64,000 nt of DNA from Marsupella aquatica (GCA_973895155.1 OZ316894.1:8990001-9054000), one strand, 5' to 3'; counted from the first letter of the stretch, positions 34,291 through 46,680 are shown. The notes: a model not told the origin generated them from the sequence alone. Translations and numbers: made by a program.

Positions 34291-35540
34291 GAGTACGCAA
34301 ACCCCAGGACACAAACCCTATATTAACATGAGCAGGCGGGCAGATGGTGAGACAAATGCCATCAATATCCTGACACACAAGCTTATTAGTTAATCAAACA
34401 GTAGCTTTCATCTACAGGCAGGCAACACTCTTGAGACTTTTCCCGATTGTTTAAAGATTTTTTTGTGCTCATGGATTGATTGACCAGGTATGTCAAACCA
34501 TATGCATATTTTAACAGTAATATACAGAATACAAGAGATTATACTTATTTGGTATGGTATATGAGGTTGATACTTATATGACATCCCCTCAAATGTGTCT
34601 TTTTCTTCACTTGTGAAAGTACACACGTTGGAAGGAGGACTCTAGAAGGAAGGAAAATGGATTCATTTTGCTTTTCACTTAGTTGCTAATATTTTTTCCT
34701 TTATACTTAATTGTGCATGTTTCTGGTTTATTTAATGGTGGCAATATAAGAAATTAATGGGGGGAGGAATTGAGTGGCTTGCAAAGGAGTGAAGAAATAG
34801 GAAAAAGGGGGAGATAATTTTTTTAAATGTTCCCCTCCAAATAGTATTGTGACCACACCTTGACACTGCAAAGCTCCCAAGGGCCATCATCTCCCTTGCG
34901 CTCCCTCTCACCCTCCCACATCCTTGCTCTCCCCAACAACATAGCTTTCACAACAACATATTTTTCCAAAATAAAATAAATGCAAAAATGAAGGTAACTG
35001 TTTTTACGTTATTCTTTTTATTTGCTTTACCTTTGGTAGGAAAATGGTCCCAAATATTGTCATTCCATCTAATTAAACCTCCAACACTCCTTATTATTGT
35101 TTTTTCACACGACCCATCGGACTTGCTTGACATGTCCCTCATCTCTACCAGGCTTGCTTTTGCCCTAATTCTCTCTCCCCGTTCTTTCCCAGTTGGAAGC
35201 CCAACTCTTTGCCCCATTATTTTGCATCTTTTGTCCCCACTTTTGTTCCATCTTTGTATCATCAACAAGAAAGATTTATTGCCCAACTCTTGCCCATGTA
35301 CTCTCACCGCCCATTTTACCCTTACTTGCGTTTCTTTGCATTGTGCAGATTTATGGCAAGGAAGAATTATGGCAAATCGATCCAATATTCTCAGTTTGAT
35401 CTGGGGTTTAATCCACCTAAGAACCCCAGCCTTTAATCAACACTTCTTTACTTTATCTCAATATACGTATCTATGGATTGGGCTTGGCAACAACATGGTG
35501 GAAAAAATGGCATAGCAGCAACACCCTCATGACCGAAGTG
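34291..35540. other. Intergenic
   Basis: A 175-codon open frame (34988-35515) is CT-rich and low complexity with two other open frames over it; I do not accept it as a gene. Nothing else is seen. Confidence 0.35.
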
Positions 35541-35544
35541 ACTG

Positions 35545-36214
35545 CATAGTCATAATGACTACATGGTTGCAACAACATTTGAAATGTCTAAACAATTTTC
35601 TTGCCTCACAGTCTTGCATTTATCTGCTTTGTCTACATTTCTTTGGCTCACTTGCATGTCTTTCATATTCTTTTGTCTTGCCTCAACATGTTCACCTTAC
35701 CCCAACATCTTTGCGTCAATGCAATGCACATCTAAAATTGCCTCAACATTTTTGCTTTCTCTCACCTTGACATCTTTTCTCTCCCGACATCTTGTCTAAC
35801 CTTGACATTTTTTGCTCACCTTGACATTTTTTGCTGTCCTTGCCCGTCTCCTTGACATATTTTGTCACCTCAAAATCATTTTCTCATCTCTACATCTTTC
35901 CACCTAGACATATTTTCTCTCCTCAACATCTTTTGTTCACCTCTAGAGACATCTTTTCCTCAACTTGACAACTTTTCTCTCCTCGACATGGTTTATCACC
36001 TTAGTCACATCTTTTATCACCTCAACATCTTTTGCTCATCTCGACATCTTTTATGATCACCTTGTCATCTTTTGCTCACCTTGATATCTCTTAGCTCCTT
36101 GACATCTTTTACATCTCAACATCTTTTGCTCACTTTGACAATCATCATTTTAATCTCTCCTCAACATCTTTTATCACCTCGACATCTTTGTGCAATGCAC
36201 TGACATTGGGCTAG
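35545..36214 (+). mobile_element. Helitron-like 3' end with TTGACATCTTTT minisatellite (copy B)
   Basis: Array of ~17-20-bp units (CACCTTGACATCTTTTGCT) from about 35760, ending in a palindrome GTGCAATGCAC (36191-36200 region), ten bases, then CTAG at 36211-36214 followed by T. Hairpin, short spacer, CTRR and insertion before T are the Helitron 3' signature. The 5' (TC) end is not identified, and no Rep/helicase gene is present, so it would be non-autonomous. Confidence 0.6.
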
Positions 36215-36930
36215 TGTAATATAATTATCATATAAATCACATCGATCAATCACCAGCACCACACATACCTACCATACTTGCTTCCTAGATTTTTCAATGT
36301 GGTAAAAAATTACCAAACACCTGGCATAAATATCATCCCCAATGTAGCAAAAATTCAGTACTGGTTTTTTGGTCTTCCATTAGACAGTCCGTAAGTTCCC
36401 ATTCTGGCCACAGGTCCTACTAGTAGCCATGATCTATGACTATCCTTAGACATAGAGATATATAATCTAATGGTCACAAATGAATCCATGAAAATCAGAT
36501 GAATGAATGTCTTAGCATCTTCGCCATCATGCAAGATGATATTAATTAGCCACAATAGCAAAAAGAAAACCACTTTAACTATCTCACCCTCAAAATTGAA
36601 CAAACTTACTAAGCCTCCCACTTGACTAATTAAATTAGTCTATAATTACCCATTCAAAATAGAATACCATAAATAACTTAAATACAGGAAGAATATACTT
36701 AGGACTATGATACCATCCAATGGATTACCACTCTAAGTAAAAAAAGCTATTGGGGCAACTTGACAAGGTTGTGCAGTTGTGAGGCTAAAACTCATGGAAA
36801 ACATTACCCACGCTAACTAGCCGGCCCTATCAGCCAGAATCAAGCTTTGAAAGGAAAAAACTTGATAAAAACAAAGAAAAAAATCATTCTCGCTTGGTTA
36901 GACTTTGGTGGTTGATGTCGCATCTCTTTT
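36215..36930. other. Intergenic
   Basis: AT-rich, no gene recognised. Confidence 0.35.
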
Positions 36931-37590
36931 GAGTCATGATATCTTTTACTGAACAACATTTTTTATGCAAAGAGATCTTTAATTCTAGTAAACAAAATCT
37001 TTTACTCAAGCTATCTTTTACTCAAGCAGTTCTTTGCAACATGGTAATTTTTCTCAATTACATCTTTAGCATCATCTATTATGCATTGACATCTTTCAAC
37101 AAACAATATCTTTTAGTAAATCACATGTCTTGCGCAATCATGATATAGTTTACTTAACTACATTTTTTGAGCAACCACATATTTTACTTGACAACATCTT
37201 TTGTGCAACGCTGTCTTTTAGTTAACAACATCTTTTACTTAATGACATATTTTACCTAACAACATCTTTTACTTAATGACTTCTTTTGCGCAACAACATC
37301 TTTTACTTAACGACATCTTTGAGCAACCGAGTGAGCAACCACATATTTACTTAATGACATCTTTTGCTTAACGACATCTTTTACTTAACTACATTGTTTA
37401 CTTAACAAAATCTTTTGCGCAATGACATTTTATTAGCGACATCTTTTGGATGGTCACCCCATATTTTATTTCATGGCATGTTTTGCATAACAAAATCTTT
37501 TACTTAAGGACATCTTTAATATAATGACATGTTTACGCAACAATCTCTTCTGTGCGACGTGGGGATTGAACTCATTTGTAGCATATTATT
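36931..37590 (+). repeat. ACATCTTTTACTTAACG array (copy D)
   Basis: More than 25 loose ~17-bp units (AACGACATCTTTTACTT and variants). It ends in CTGTGCGACGTGGGGATTGA (37550-37569), a possible decayed version of the copy B/C terminus, followed by CTCA in place of CTAG. Confidence 0.65.
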
Positions 37591-37715
37591 TCTCCTTCAT
37601 GTACAAGATAACATGACATTGACCACCTTCATGAAAAGAAAAGAATGGGAGGCACCCTCAAAAACAGAATTACTACTGTAAAGTACTCTAAACTAACTTA
37701 ATCACTATACTGCCC

Positions 37716-38468
37716 ATTGCAACCCCGGTTTAACCTGACGGGCAAGTTGACGGCTTGCCGGGCACGTCAAACTGTCAAATGACGGCCTGAAAACGACCAA
37801 TTTGACGGATATTCGGTAACATTCTCCCGAACTCACCCGGACCCTTTCCGGACTCACCCGGACCATTCCCGAACTCTTCCCGGACCCCGGTTCGGGGTGG
37901 CAGCCGGTCGGGGCCGAGTCTGGGGTTGGGACCCGGGGAAAGGGGGGCGGGTTTGGGGTTCGGGGAAAGGGGGTCGGCGGCCGGGGGAAGGGGGTTCGGG
38001 GAAAGGGGAAAGGGGGGCGGGGAAAGGGGTCCGGGGGAAGGGGAAAGGGGTTCGGGGAAAGGGGAAAGGGGTCCGGGGGAAGGGGAAGGGGGGCGGGGAA
38101 AGGGGTCCGGGGGAAGGGGAAAGGGGGAAGGGGATAGGGGGCCGGGGAAAGGGGGCTGGGGAAAGGGGGGTGGGGTTCGGGGTTCGGGGAAAGGGGGCCG
38201 GGGGGAAATGGGCCGGGGGAAGGGGAAAGGGGGGCCGTGACCCGAACCCTAATCCTCCGAGCCCCAGACCCGGACCGCCGAACCCGTCCCCGAACCCGAA
38301 CCTCACCCGAACTCCCCCAAACCTTGCCCGAACCCGGCCCGGACCTGGCCCAATTGTCTCCCGAACGTATCCCGGCCTGGACTGTTCCCGAACCCGGGTG
38401 CCGGGTTGCCGATTTGCCGGTGATTTTTCGTCAGTTTGACGGGCAAGGTCAAACCGGGATTGCAACGA
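37716..38468. mobile_element. G-rich element with ~37-bp imperfect inverted ends
   Basis: The left end ATTGCAACCCCGGTTTAACC and the reverse complement of the right end (GTTGCAATCCCGGTTTGACC) match at about 17 of 20 bases and continue with GACGGGCAAG-type words. Inside, 37890-38235 is a run of GGGGAAAGGGG-like units on the plus strand, and 38240-38410 is C-rich with CCCGAACCC words. No target duplication is found; long open frames here are repeat artefacts. Confidence 0.55.
37895..38235. repeat. GGGGAAAGGGG minisatellite, G-quadruplex-prone
   Basis: Units of about 15-35 bp such as TTCGGGGAAAGGGG and CCGGGGGAAGGGG, almost devoid of T and with dozens of G4 runs on the plus strand. Confidence 0.9.
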
Positions 38469-38784
38469 ATCATACCAGTACGAATAACTCAATTAAGTGG
38501 AAAATGTACGGCTACGATTAATCGTTGGGGCCCCTTTCTCATTAAAAAAGCTGTAGGGGGCACGTAAGAAGGTTGTGCAGTTTTAGCTTAGTAAAAACAT
38601 TCCTCACCCCCAAATATAACAAAATCAGTAAAGTATTACTGTAACTCATTTAATTACCCAGACGTTTAATTACCCAGACCAGCGCCAGGTAGACCAACCT
38701 GTACGCGATCCACACCTGGCATCGTCCACATCCTTTACCGATCAACAGCGGCGTCGTCTCGCCACTCACAGTTGCCATGTACGT

Positions 38785-38793
38785 GTTATATTA
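38785..38793 (+). promoter_or_regulatory. Core promoter of oxygenase gene 1
   Basis: CTCACAGTTGCCATGTACGT then GTTATATTATTCAAGTCCTC. The same block precedes the other two oxygenase copies, with TATAAATA in the minus-strand copy. A transcript starting just downstream gives a leader of about 0.8 kb. Confidence 0.5.
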
Positions 38794-38879
38794 TTCAAGT
38801 CCTCGCTTTCTAAAGTCCCTTTCTGTCTCTCTCTCGCCTCATCGACGAGCTATCGGTCTCAAGCTGGTCTTCTGCGTGG

Positions 38880-39585
38880 GTCCCTTCCGTTTCGTTTTTC
38901 GCCAGCATTGCCATTCGATCTATCCGTGCTGCATCGAAGTCTGCGTTCATCTTGAAACGAATTTGTCTGTGCTCGACAGTTCTCGGGCTCCTTGGTGGTT
39001 CCTTCCTTCGCGTTCTGAATTAGCATTGCCGTTCGATCGATCCGTGCTGCGTCGAGGTCTGAGTTCAAAATATCGTGTAACGAATTTGTTTGTGTCGACT
39101 GCTCTCCGTACTCTTGGTGATTCCTGCTTTTTGCGTTTCTCAGTATTGTCATTATATCCGGATCGAGGTATTCTTAGTGGTTCCTTCCGTTTCGTTTCTC
39201 GCCAACATTGCCATTCGATCTATCCGTGGCTGCATCGAAGTCTGCGTTCATCTTGAAACGAATTTGTCTGTGCTCGACAGCTCTCAGGCTTCTTGGTGGT
39301 CCTTCCTTCGCGTTCTAAAGTAGCATTGCCGTTCGACCGATCGATCCGTGCTGCGACGAGGTCTGAGTTCAATATATCGTGAAACGAATTTGTTTGGTCA
39401 TTTGTTTGTGTCGACTGCTCTTCGTCCAACCGTGAAAAGAATTTGTCTGTGCCGACAGCTTTGTTTTCTTAGTGGTTCCATTTTCGCGTTTCTCAGGTGC
39501 ATTGCCGTTCAACCTATCTGTGCTTCATCAAGGAACGGTCTGAGTTCAGTGGTGAAACGAATTTGTCTGTGCCGACAGGTCTCAA
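38880..39585 (+). repeat. Tandem repeats in the leader of oxygenase gene 1
   Basis: A ~302-bp segment (about 38880-39120) recurs at about 39183-39430. Each carries two sub-units with the word ATCCGTGCTGC and AACGAATTTGTCTGTG. A further partial unit runs to the start codon. Confidence 0.85.
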
Positions 39586-39591
39586 GGAACG

Positions 39592-41346
39592 ATGGCGGTT
39601 GAAGGGACGATGGAAGCACTTCCTCAGACTTGCAGCCCGTCGCAGCAGCAAACTAGTGGAACGTCCGTCACAGCATCGCAGGCGGTACCTCTAGTGGGAG
39701 ACGTTGCAATTCTGGAAGAAAAAGGGGTGCGGGAGTTGTTGACAAACTACGACGGCGGCAAAGCGATTCCTGAGTACTACATCAAGCCGGAGAGTATGCG
39801 GCAGCATGCTTCTTCCATCGTTGACGCAGATACTGCGCAGACCTTTCTTCCCGTCGTTGATCTTGCGTCTCCCCGGGACGAGTTGGTGAGAGCCATCGGA
39901 AAGGCCTGCCAGTGGGGGTTTTTCCAGATCGTCAACCACGGGTCAGATCCACATGTGCTCGAAAAAATGTTCACCGAATCGGAGGAATTCTTCGCACTTC
40001 CCGTGGAAGAGAAAATTCGCTCCACGACACCACAGAAAGTTGCTGGTCCGATTCACTTCGGAGGGGGTAGCAGAGGGGATTGGAGAGATGTCTTGAAGAT
40101 CAACTGCGCGCCGGCCTCTGCAGTCGCAATGGAGTACTGGCCTGTTCATCCCGTGGGTTACAGGTAATTGCAGTTTGCTGTGGTCTGAGTCATCTCTTTC
40201 TAGTTTTTTCGCTATTTTGCGACGTTCGTAGCAGAGTCCCGAGTTCAGATCAGAATATGTGGACCGGAGTCAATCGGGACTGCAATTTCGGTACAGTAGC
40301 CACGACTTAAGTTGTGTTGCTGACGGTTTGTAGCACTTGATCTAATTCGTATTAGAGATCGTGACCACGTCACCAGCACTGCGGCCGATACTACCTCAAG
40401 TTTATGTGCAACGTGGTCACCAGCACCGCGGCCGATACTTACCTCAAGTTTATATGCAACGTACTTGATCACTGGCCGGGGGAGCTAGGAGTGCAGTAGT
40501 GGCTTAGGAGCAATGTAACTAATAGCCATTGTATGTGTTTTTGATACTTGCAGGGAGACCATCATGCAATACTCCACGGAACAGCAATCGTTGGTGTGGA
40601 GACTCCTGGAGATCATCAGCGAATCGTTAGGTCTTGAAAGCGACTACATTCGCAACGAGTGCGCAGATCCAAGAGTCCTGTATGCGATAAATCATTACCC
40701 TCCCTGCCCTGATCCCAGTCTAACGATGGGCATTCGGGAACACTCCGATCCCAACACGATCACCATCCTACAGCAAAATCAAGTTGCAGGCTTGCAGATG
40801 TACAAAGATGGTCTATGGTTTGATGTGAAATCCCTGGAGAACGCTCTTGTTGTGAATGTTGGTGACCACTTACAGGTACAATCATCAATCATCATGATGC
40901 TCCTTGTCATCTCGCTTGTCATGATCATCTTTCTGAACTGTAGTGCTTCAAATGGGGTAGTCTTCGAGTCCATGTCTTTCTTAGTTTGTTTCATCGCTGG
41001 GGTCTAGGGACTGCGTCTATTCGCTCACTTCCAGAATTCTCTTGTCACCATCGTTTCATGGTCTGTGCAGATCGTGAGCAATGGGAGATACCCGAGCTGT
41101 TTGCACCGAGTGGTGACTAACACGACACAGTCACGAACATCTGTAGCCCTCTTCTTGTCACCAGCTCTGACCGCTCGCATCAAGCCTGCTCCAGCTCTCG
41201 TGGATGAGAAGCACCCCCCTCAGTATGTCGAATTTACTTATGGACACTTTCTCATGAACTTCTACAACGGTGGTGGCCCAAACAAGAAAGTCATTCTTTC
41301 TCAATTCCAGTCGCAGAACGAATCGAAGGCTGCGACTATTAATTAG
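39592..41346 (+). CDS. 2-oxoglutarate/Fe(II)-dependent oxygenase, gene 1
   Basis: A soluble plant dioxygenase of 389 residues that would oxidise a small molecule using 2-oxoglutarate, O2 and Fe(II). Exons: 39592-40163, 40554-40875, 41071-41346; phases agree. The N-terminal domain has FLPVVDLASP and QWGFFQIVNHGSD (about 82-125). The catalytic core has H254-x-D256 in REHSDPN, distal H310 in LHRVVTN and R320-x-S322 for the 2-oxoglutarate carboxylate, so all ligands are present. The ATG lies in GGAACGATGGCGG, conserved in all three copies. Intron 1 contains a ~66-bp tandem duplication (40352-40460). Substrate is unknown; the overall look is of the flavonoid/hormone oxygenase superfamily. Confidence 0.93.
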
Positions 41347-42995
41347 TTTTGGCAAGCAAGCACATTGATGCGGTCATGGGGGAAGTGGTTTGCTCCCCAT
41401 GAACGCCCAGTTCATTGACGAGTCGCTCTCTGCACGGCCCAGGTGGCTGGGCTGCGTTAGGTCCATTCAGTCGCCGCCTCACGCACCTCACATGTGATGC
41501 AAAGACCAGCATTTTTACTAACGCTGGGTTATCGTGCAAAATAGACATTATACATTGCAAACGATATATAGTACATTGAAGTTTTGTTGTTTTTGTCTCG
41601 GTTTTTGTCCAATCAGGCGCGTTCTTTAGTTATGCTAGACGGGTCTTCTTACCTTGTTAATTATGCCCCCAATTTTGATTCTGAGAGTATTTTGAAGCTA
41701 AGGGCTGAGACCTGCGACGCGAATGATGATGGACTATACCAACGGTCACTACTACACGCGTCTAGGAGAGCCCTGGCCCTGGACCTCCAGCGTAGGGGCT
41801 GAGGCAACGGAGTTAGACTTTTGGAAGTCCTGGATGTCGGCAAGTGCGGAATTTTCCCAATACCTATTGCAGTTGACGATGCTCGGGTTACGACGGAGAT
41901 CGACTTGATAAAGCTGTTTGTTTGCATCTTAGTCATCACTTTGTTGTGTTAATACTGACAGTCTCAAGCTATAAAACAGTACATCATTATATTGGGAACT
42001 TTTTGCATTCGGGCATTGAAGTCCATTAGCTCTCTTCTGAAAACTAAGAGTAACTAAGAGGAGAGTCCATTGGTGATCGATGACAATCCACTCAACGTAC
42101 TTCATTGACATGCTTCACTGATTCGTAGCCCACATGTCAGTCACTCCTCCAATCATGATCGATTATGAGCATCTTCATGGAATGGGTTAATTGAATTGAA
42201 GGACCGATGTTCCATCCGCTCTATTATTTCATTCTATTTCGAGAAGCTAACAGTATTACATAGCTAAGCAGAACATTCCTGCCCAGGTTAGATACTTACA
42301 AGGAGAGGACTTATTAGACATTGACCTCAATGGATTTCACACCAAACTGATGTCTTCATTGGGGAACAAATACAAATGTACTTCTTAGGTGTTCGTTCGA
42401 GTATTGATCAAGCATTTTGTTAGCTTGCATCCTACCGCAGTGGACCCTGAAAGTTAAAATTTACTTTGGGCGAATCTACTTTGGGCGCACGGCGCGTGGG
42501 GCACTGCAAACTACGGGAGAGAGTCACAGCTAAATTATTCAAATTGACACCAGTCATCTCTAAGAAACACGCACTGGAAACTAGTATTTAGATTTAGAAG
42601 TGTATATATATATATATACCACTTACACGGGATTTATAATGTAAATATTTCTATGACTAATTTACATGTTCTCAGCCCTTATCTTCTGGTCCAAAGCGCA
42701 AAACCCCTCAAAACAAAGTGCTATCCATATTCAAAGGACCAACTGATATACATATCGATCACGCGCGTACGTACATGCAAGTAACTTGTTCTGATCGATT
42801 CTGTTAAATAAACACGTTTCTGTCTAGCTGAGTCCATTGCGTTCCCGTGCGGCCGTGCCAATAACGTAACAAATGTACAGTAAGTATGGTTGAAAAACAA
42901 CCTAATAATACTCGGTCCTCTAGTCGGTTAAAGTTTACAAGCTTTTTACTCCCCCACCCCCCAAGCCCCCCGGCCCGGCCCCGACCCGATTAGTC
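41347..42995. other. Downstream flank of oxygenase gene 1
   Basis: 41390-41720 is similar to the flank after gene 2 (45040-45390) and, inverted, to 47770-47850 beyond gene 3, so the duplications included 3' flank. A (TA)n run lies at 42604-42619. No gene is seen. Confidence 0.5.
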
Positions 42996-43014
42996 TCACA
43001 GTTACCATGTACGT

Positions 43015-43340
43015 ACAAATTTCGAGTCCTCACTGTTTGAGCTCATTTCCTCTCTCTCGCTTTCCAAACTGAGTATCTGTCTCTCTACTCTTCGCCGAGC
43101 TCTCGATCTGGTCTTCGTTCCTTCCTTTGATTTCTCAGTAGCATTGCCATTCGATCTATCCGTGCTGCATTGAGGTCTGCATTGAATCGTGATACGAATT
43201 TGTCTGTGCCGACACCTCTCGGTTCTTCTTTTGGTTCCTATCATTGCTTTTCTCAGCTGCATTGGCGTTCAATCTATCCGTGCATCGAGGTTTGAGTTCC
43301 TTCGGGAAACTAATTTGTTGTTGCCGGCAGCACTCAAGGA
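43015..43340 (+). repeat. Short leader of oxygenase copy 2
   Basis: Contains about one and a half of the leader units (ATCCGTGCTGC near 43160, ATCCGTGCATCG near 43277), against four or more in genes 1 and 3. Confidence 0.75.
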
Positions 43341-43343
43341 ACG

Positions 43344-44988
43344 ATGGCGGTGAAAGGGACGATGGAAGCACTTCCTCAGACTTGTGGAGCGTCTTCCACG
43401 GCATCGCAGGCGGCCGGTACCTCTAGTGGGAGACGTCGCAACGCTGGAAGAAATGCGGGTGCGGGAGTTGTTGAGAAACTACGATGGCCAGGCGATTCCT
43501 GAGTACTACAACAAGCCGGAGAGTGTGAGGCAGCATTCTTCTTCCAGCGTTGACGCAGGTACTGCGCAGACCTTCCTTCCGGTCGTTGATCTTGCGTCTC
43601 CCCGGGACGAGTTGGTGAGAGCCGTCGGAAAGGCCTGCCAGTGGGGGTTTTTCCAGATCGTCAACCACGGGTCAGACCCAAAATTGCTCGAAAAAATGGC
43701 AGAAAGTTGCTGGTCCGATTCACTTCGGAGGGGGTAGCAGAGGGGATTGGAGAGATGTCTTGAAGATCAACTGCGCGCCGGCCTCTGCAGTCGCAATGGA
43801 GTACTGGCCTGTTCATCCAGTGGGCTACAGGTATTCACAGTTTGCCGTGGTCTGAGTATCTCTTTCTAGTTTTTTCGCTAGTTTGCACCGTTCGTAGCAG
43901 TGTCCCGAGTGCAGATCAGAGTATGTGGACCGGAGTCAATCGGGGCGGCAGTTTCGGTACGTAGCCACTACTTCAGTTGTGTTGCTGACGGTTTGTAATG
44001 ATCTAATTCGTAATAGAGAGGTCCCGTGACCGCCTCACAAGAACGTGCAGTCTAAATGACAGGCCCTTCGAAATGCGGCCGATACTTACCTCAAATTTAT
44101 ATGCGACTTACTTGATCACTGAGGGAGCGTGATCACTGAGGGAGCGAGGAGTGCAGTAGTGGCCGGCTTATTAGCAATGTACCTAATAACCCTGGTATGT
44201 GCTTTTGATACTTGCAGGGAGACAATCATGCAATACTCCACGGAACAGCAATCGTTGGTGTGGAGACTCCTGGAGATCATCAGCGAATCGTTAGGCCTTC
44301 AAAGCGACTACATTCGCAACGAGTGCGCAGATCCAAGAGTCCTTTATGCGATAAACCATTACCCTCCCTGCCCTGACCCCAGTCTAACGATGGGCATCCG
44401 GGAACACTCCGATCCCAACACGATCACGCTCCTGCAGCAAAATCAAGTTGCAGGCTTGCAGATGTACAAAGATGGTTTATGGTTTCACGTGAAATCCCTG
44501 GAGAATGCTTTGGTCGTAAACGTTGGTGACCACTTGCAGGTACATATATGCTCCTTGATCACCTCCTGAACTGTAGTGCATGACATGTGGTTTTCTTCAA
44601 TTCGAGTCCATGTCTTATTTGTTTCATCACTGGGTGCGCTGGGGACCTTGTGTATCGCTGACTGACTTCCAGAATTCTCTTCACACGTTTCAGGGTCTGT
44701 ACGTGCAGATCGTGCGCAATGGGAGATACCCGCGCGAGCTGTTTGCACCGAGTGGTGACCAACACGACGCAGTCGCGAACATCTGTAGCCCTCTTCTTGT
44801 CACCAGCTATGACCGCTCACATCAAGCCTGCTCCAGCTCTCGTGGATGAGAAGCACCCCCCTCAGTATGTCCAGTTTACTTATGGACAGTTTCTGAAGAA
44901 CTTCTATAACGATGGTGGCCCAAACAAGAAGGTGATTCTTTCGCAATTCCAGTCGCAGACAGAATCGAAGGCTGTGACTATGAATTAG
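43344..44988 (+). pseudogene. 2-oxoglutarate/Fe(II) oxygenase, broken copy 2
   Basis: Same three-exon plan and start context as gene 1 (ATG 43344; exon 2 begins after TTGCAG at 44218; exon 3 begins near 44707). Three lesions break the frame: a 4-base insertion near 43413 after the GCATCGCAGGC word; a net 62-base deletion at about 43698 that removes the MFTESEEFFALPVEEKIR segment; and a 4-base insertion (CCGCGCGAG against CCGAG) near 44732 in exon 3. The iron and 2-oxoglutarate ligands are still readable (REHSDPN, LHRVV, RTSVA). Damage is limited against high overall similarity, so loss was recent. Its promoter has ACAAATTT where gene 3 has TATAAATA. Confidence 0.9.
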
Positions 44989-46213
44989 TTTCCGCAAGTT
45001 AGCAAATCCATCGCCGTTCCGGGGGACGTGGATTTGTACCCATCAACGCCCAGGACATTGACGAGGGCAGTGCACTCTTGAGGGGCGGCCCAGGCAGCTG
45101 GGTGGACCAGGGTAGGTCCATTCAATGGCGCCCCACCCACAACCCATGTGATGCAATTAGAATCTTACGTTGATTTCGGATCTACCCAAGCGATTAGATG
45201 GTCCTCGGGAAAACGGGAAGTCAGAATTTTGATCGATCTGGTGTTGCCTGAATTTTGACATTTTGATTGATGCTGCCATCGAGCGTGATAAACATTATAC
45301 CTTGCAGACTATAGAGGATTAAACTTTTGTTGTTTTTGGCCCACTAGACGCATACTTTAGTTCTGCTAGACGGGTCTTCTAGCGATGTTCTCGATCCTGG
45401 CAAGTGCAGGTTCTTCCCGAGAGCTGGGATTAATGACGATGGTCGGCACTTTAGTTACAGCGGAGTCGTGATAGGTATATCTGCTTGTTTGCATCTTACT
45501 CAACTATGTTGTGCAATGAGATTTTCAGCTATGACACAGTACATATTTGCGTTGTATCGTGATTTCTTCCAGAAAATAACTAAATGTACCGGGAACATTG
45601 TGCATCCCGGCATTGGACTCAATTACCACTTTTCCGGAAACGAAGAGACGATTTTGATGGCTGAGCACAGTCCAGTCAACTTCATGTTTCGTGTACATGC
45701 TTTACTGATTCGTAACCCCATGTTATCCATGTTTCATGTATCGATAAGACAATATTTTACATTTACCTGAAGGGGTTCCAGACCTAACCTATCCTTAACT
45801 TGATGGGATTCAATTTTAAATTGATAATGTACCTCAAACTTGGGAAAGGCTTGTACCTCAAACTTTGGCAACTAAGGGCAGTCCTTGCATGTGCAAGGTC
45901 CTTTGCACATGGGCCCCGAAATGAAAGTGAGAGTGGTAGGTTTGTTGAGATGCAAGGGCAAGGGCCAGAAATTTTCTCCCAAACCTTGAAATCTTAATCT
46001 TACTTATAAATTTGCAACTACAAATTAGAGTTGGGGCCTAAGTTTCTAGAGTGAAGACTCTAAACAATAATTCCATGGGTCATCATGTGAAATGATGAGA
46101 AAACTAATGTGTATGATGTATGTCATATCAAATGATAACCATGATTGCTTTTTGTTATAATTTTTATTTATATTAAAAATTGATATTTATGGCCCCACCA
46201 TATTATATGTGCA
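44989..46213. other. Intergenic, with downstream flank of copy 2
   Basis: 45040-45390 matches the flank of gene 1. The rest shows no gene. Confidence 0.4.
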
Positions 46214-46680
46214 CTAGCCCAATGCCCGTGCGTTGCACGAAAGATGTCAAGGTCATAAAAAAATGTTGAAATGAGAAAAGATGTTGAGGTGAGAAAAAGA
46301 TATGAAAGTGATTAAAAGATGTAGAGGTGATCAAAAATGCCAAAGACTGGTGATAAAAGATGTTGAGTTGATAAAAAGATACCGAGGTGAGAAAAAGATG
46401 TTGAAGTGATAAAAAATGTCAAGGTGATAAAAATGTCATGGTGATATATAAAAGATGTTGAGGTGATAAAAGATGTCGAGGTGAAAAAATATGTCAAAGA
46501 GAGAAACTTAAAGATATTGAAGAGATGAAAGATGTTGAGTCAATAACATTGCCTGTTCACTGGACAATTGTCATTACAGCCATTTTATAATTGCAACTAT
46601 TTCATTGTTGCAATCAATTATCATTGTGACCATTTCATTGTTGTGACCATTTTATGTGTTGGGCCATTCATTTGTGTCCT
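46214..46680 (-). mobile_element. Helitron-like 3' end with minisatellite (copy C)
   Basis: On the minus strand the end reads CGTGCAACGCACG (stem 5, loop 3), GGCATTGGG, CTAG, then T: the same terminus as copy B at 36214, with a better hairpin. Upstream on that strand is the same GACATCTTTT array (46530-46240) and an AATGGTCACAA-rich stretch (to about 46680) like the one at 3470-3700. The 5' end is not identified. Confidence 0.62.

Noticed and set aside
34988-35515. 175-codon hydrophobic frame
   Set aside because: CT-rich low-complexity region with other overlapping open frames and no family resemblance.
35760-37590. CRISPR-like array
   Set aside because: Short units are degenerate and contiguous, without unique spacers, in a plant nuclear context; it is a minisatellite.
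37854-38492. 212- and 180-codon Pro/Gly-rich frames
   Set aside because: They translate the GGGGAAAGGGG minisatellite on either strand.
38777-39256. 159-codon frame upstream of oxygenase gene 1
   Set aside because: Its ATG lies at or before the core promoter and the frame runs through leader repeats; not conserved in the other copies.
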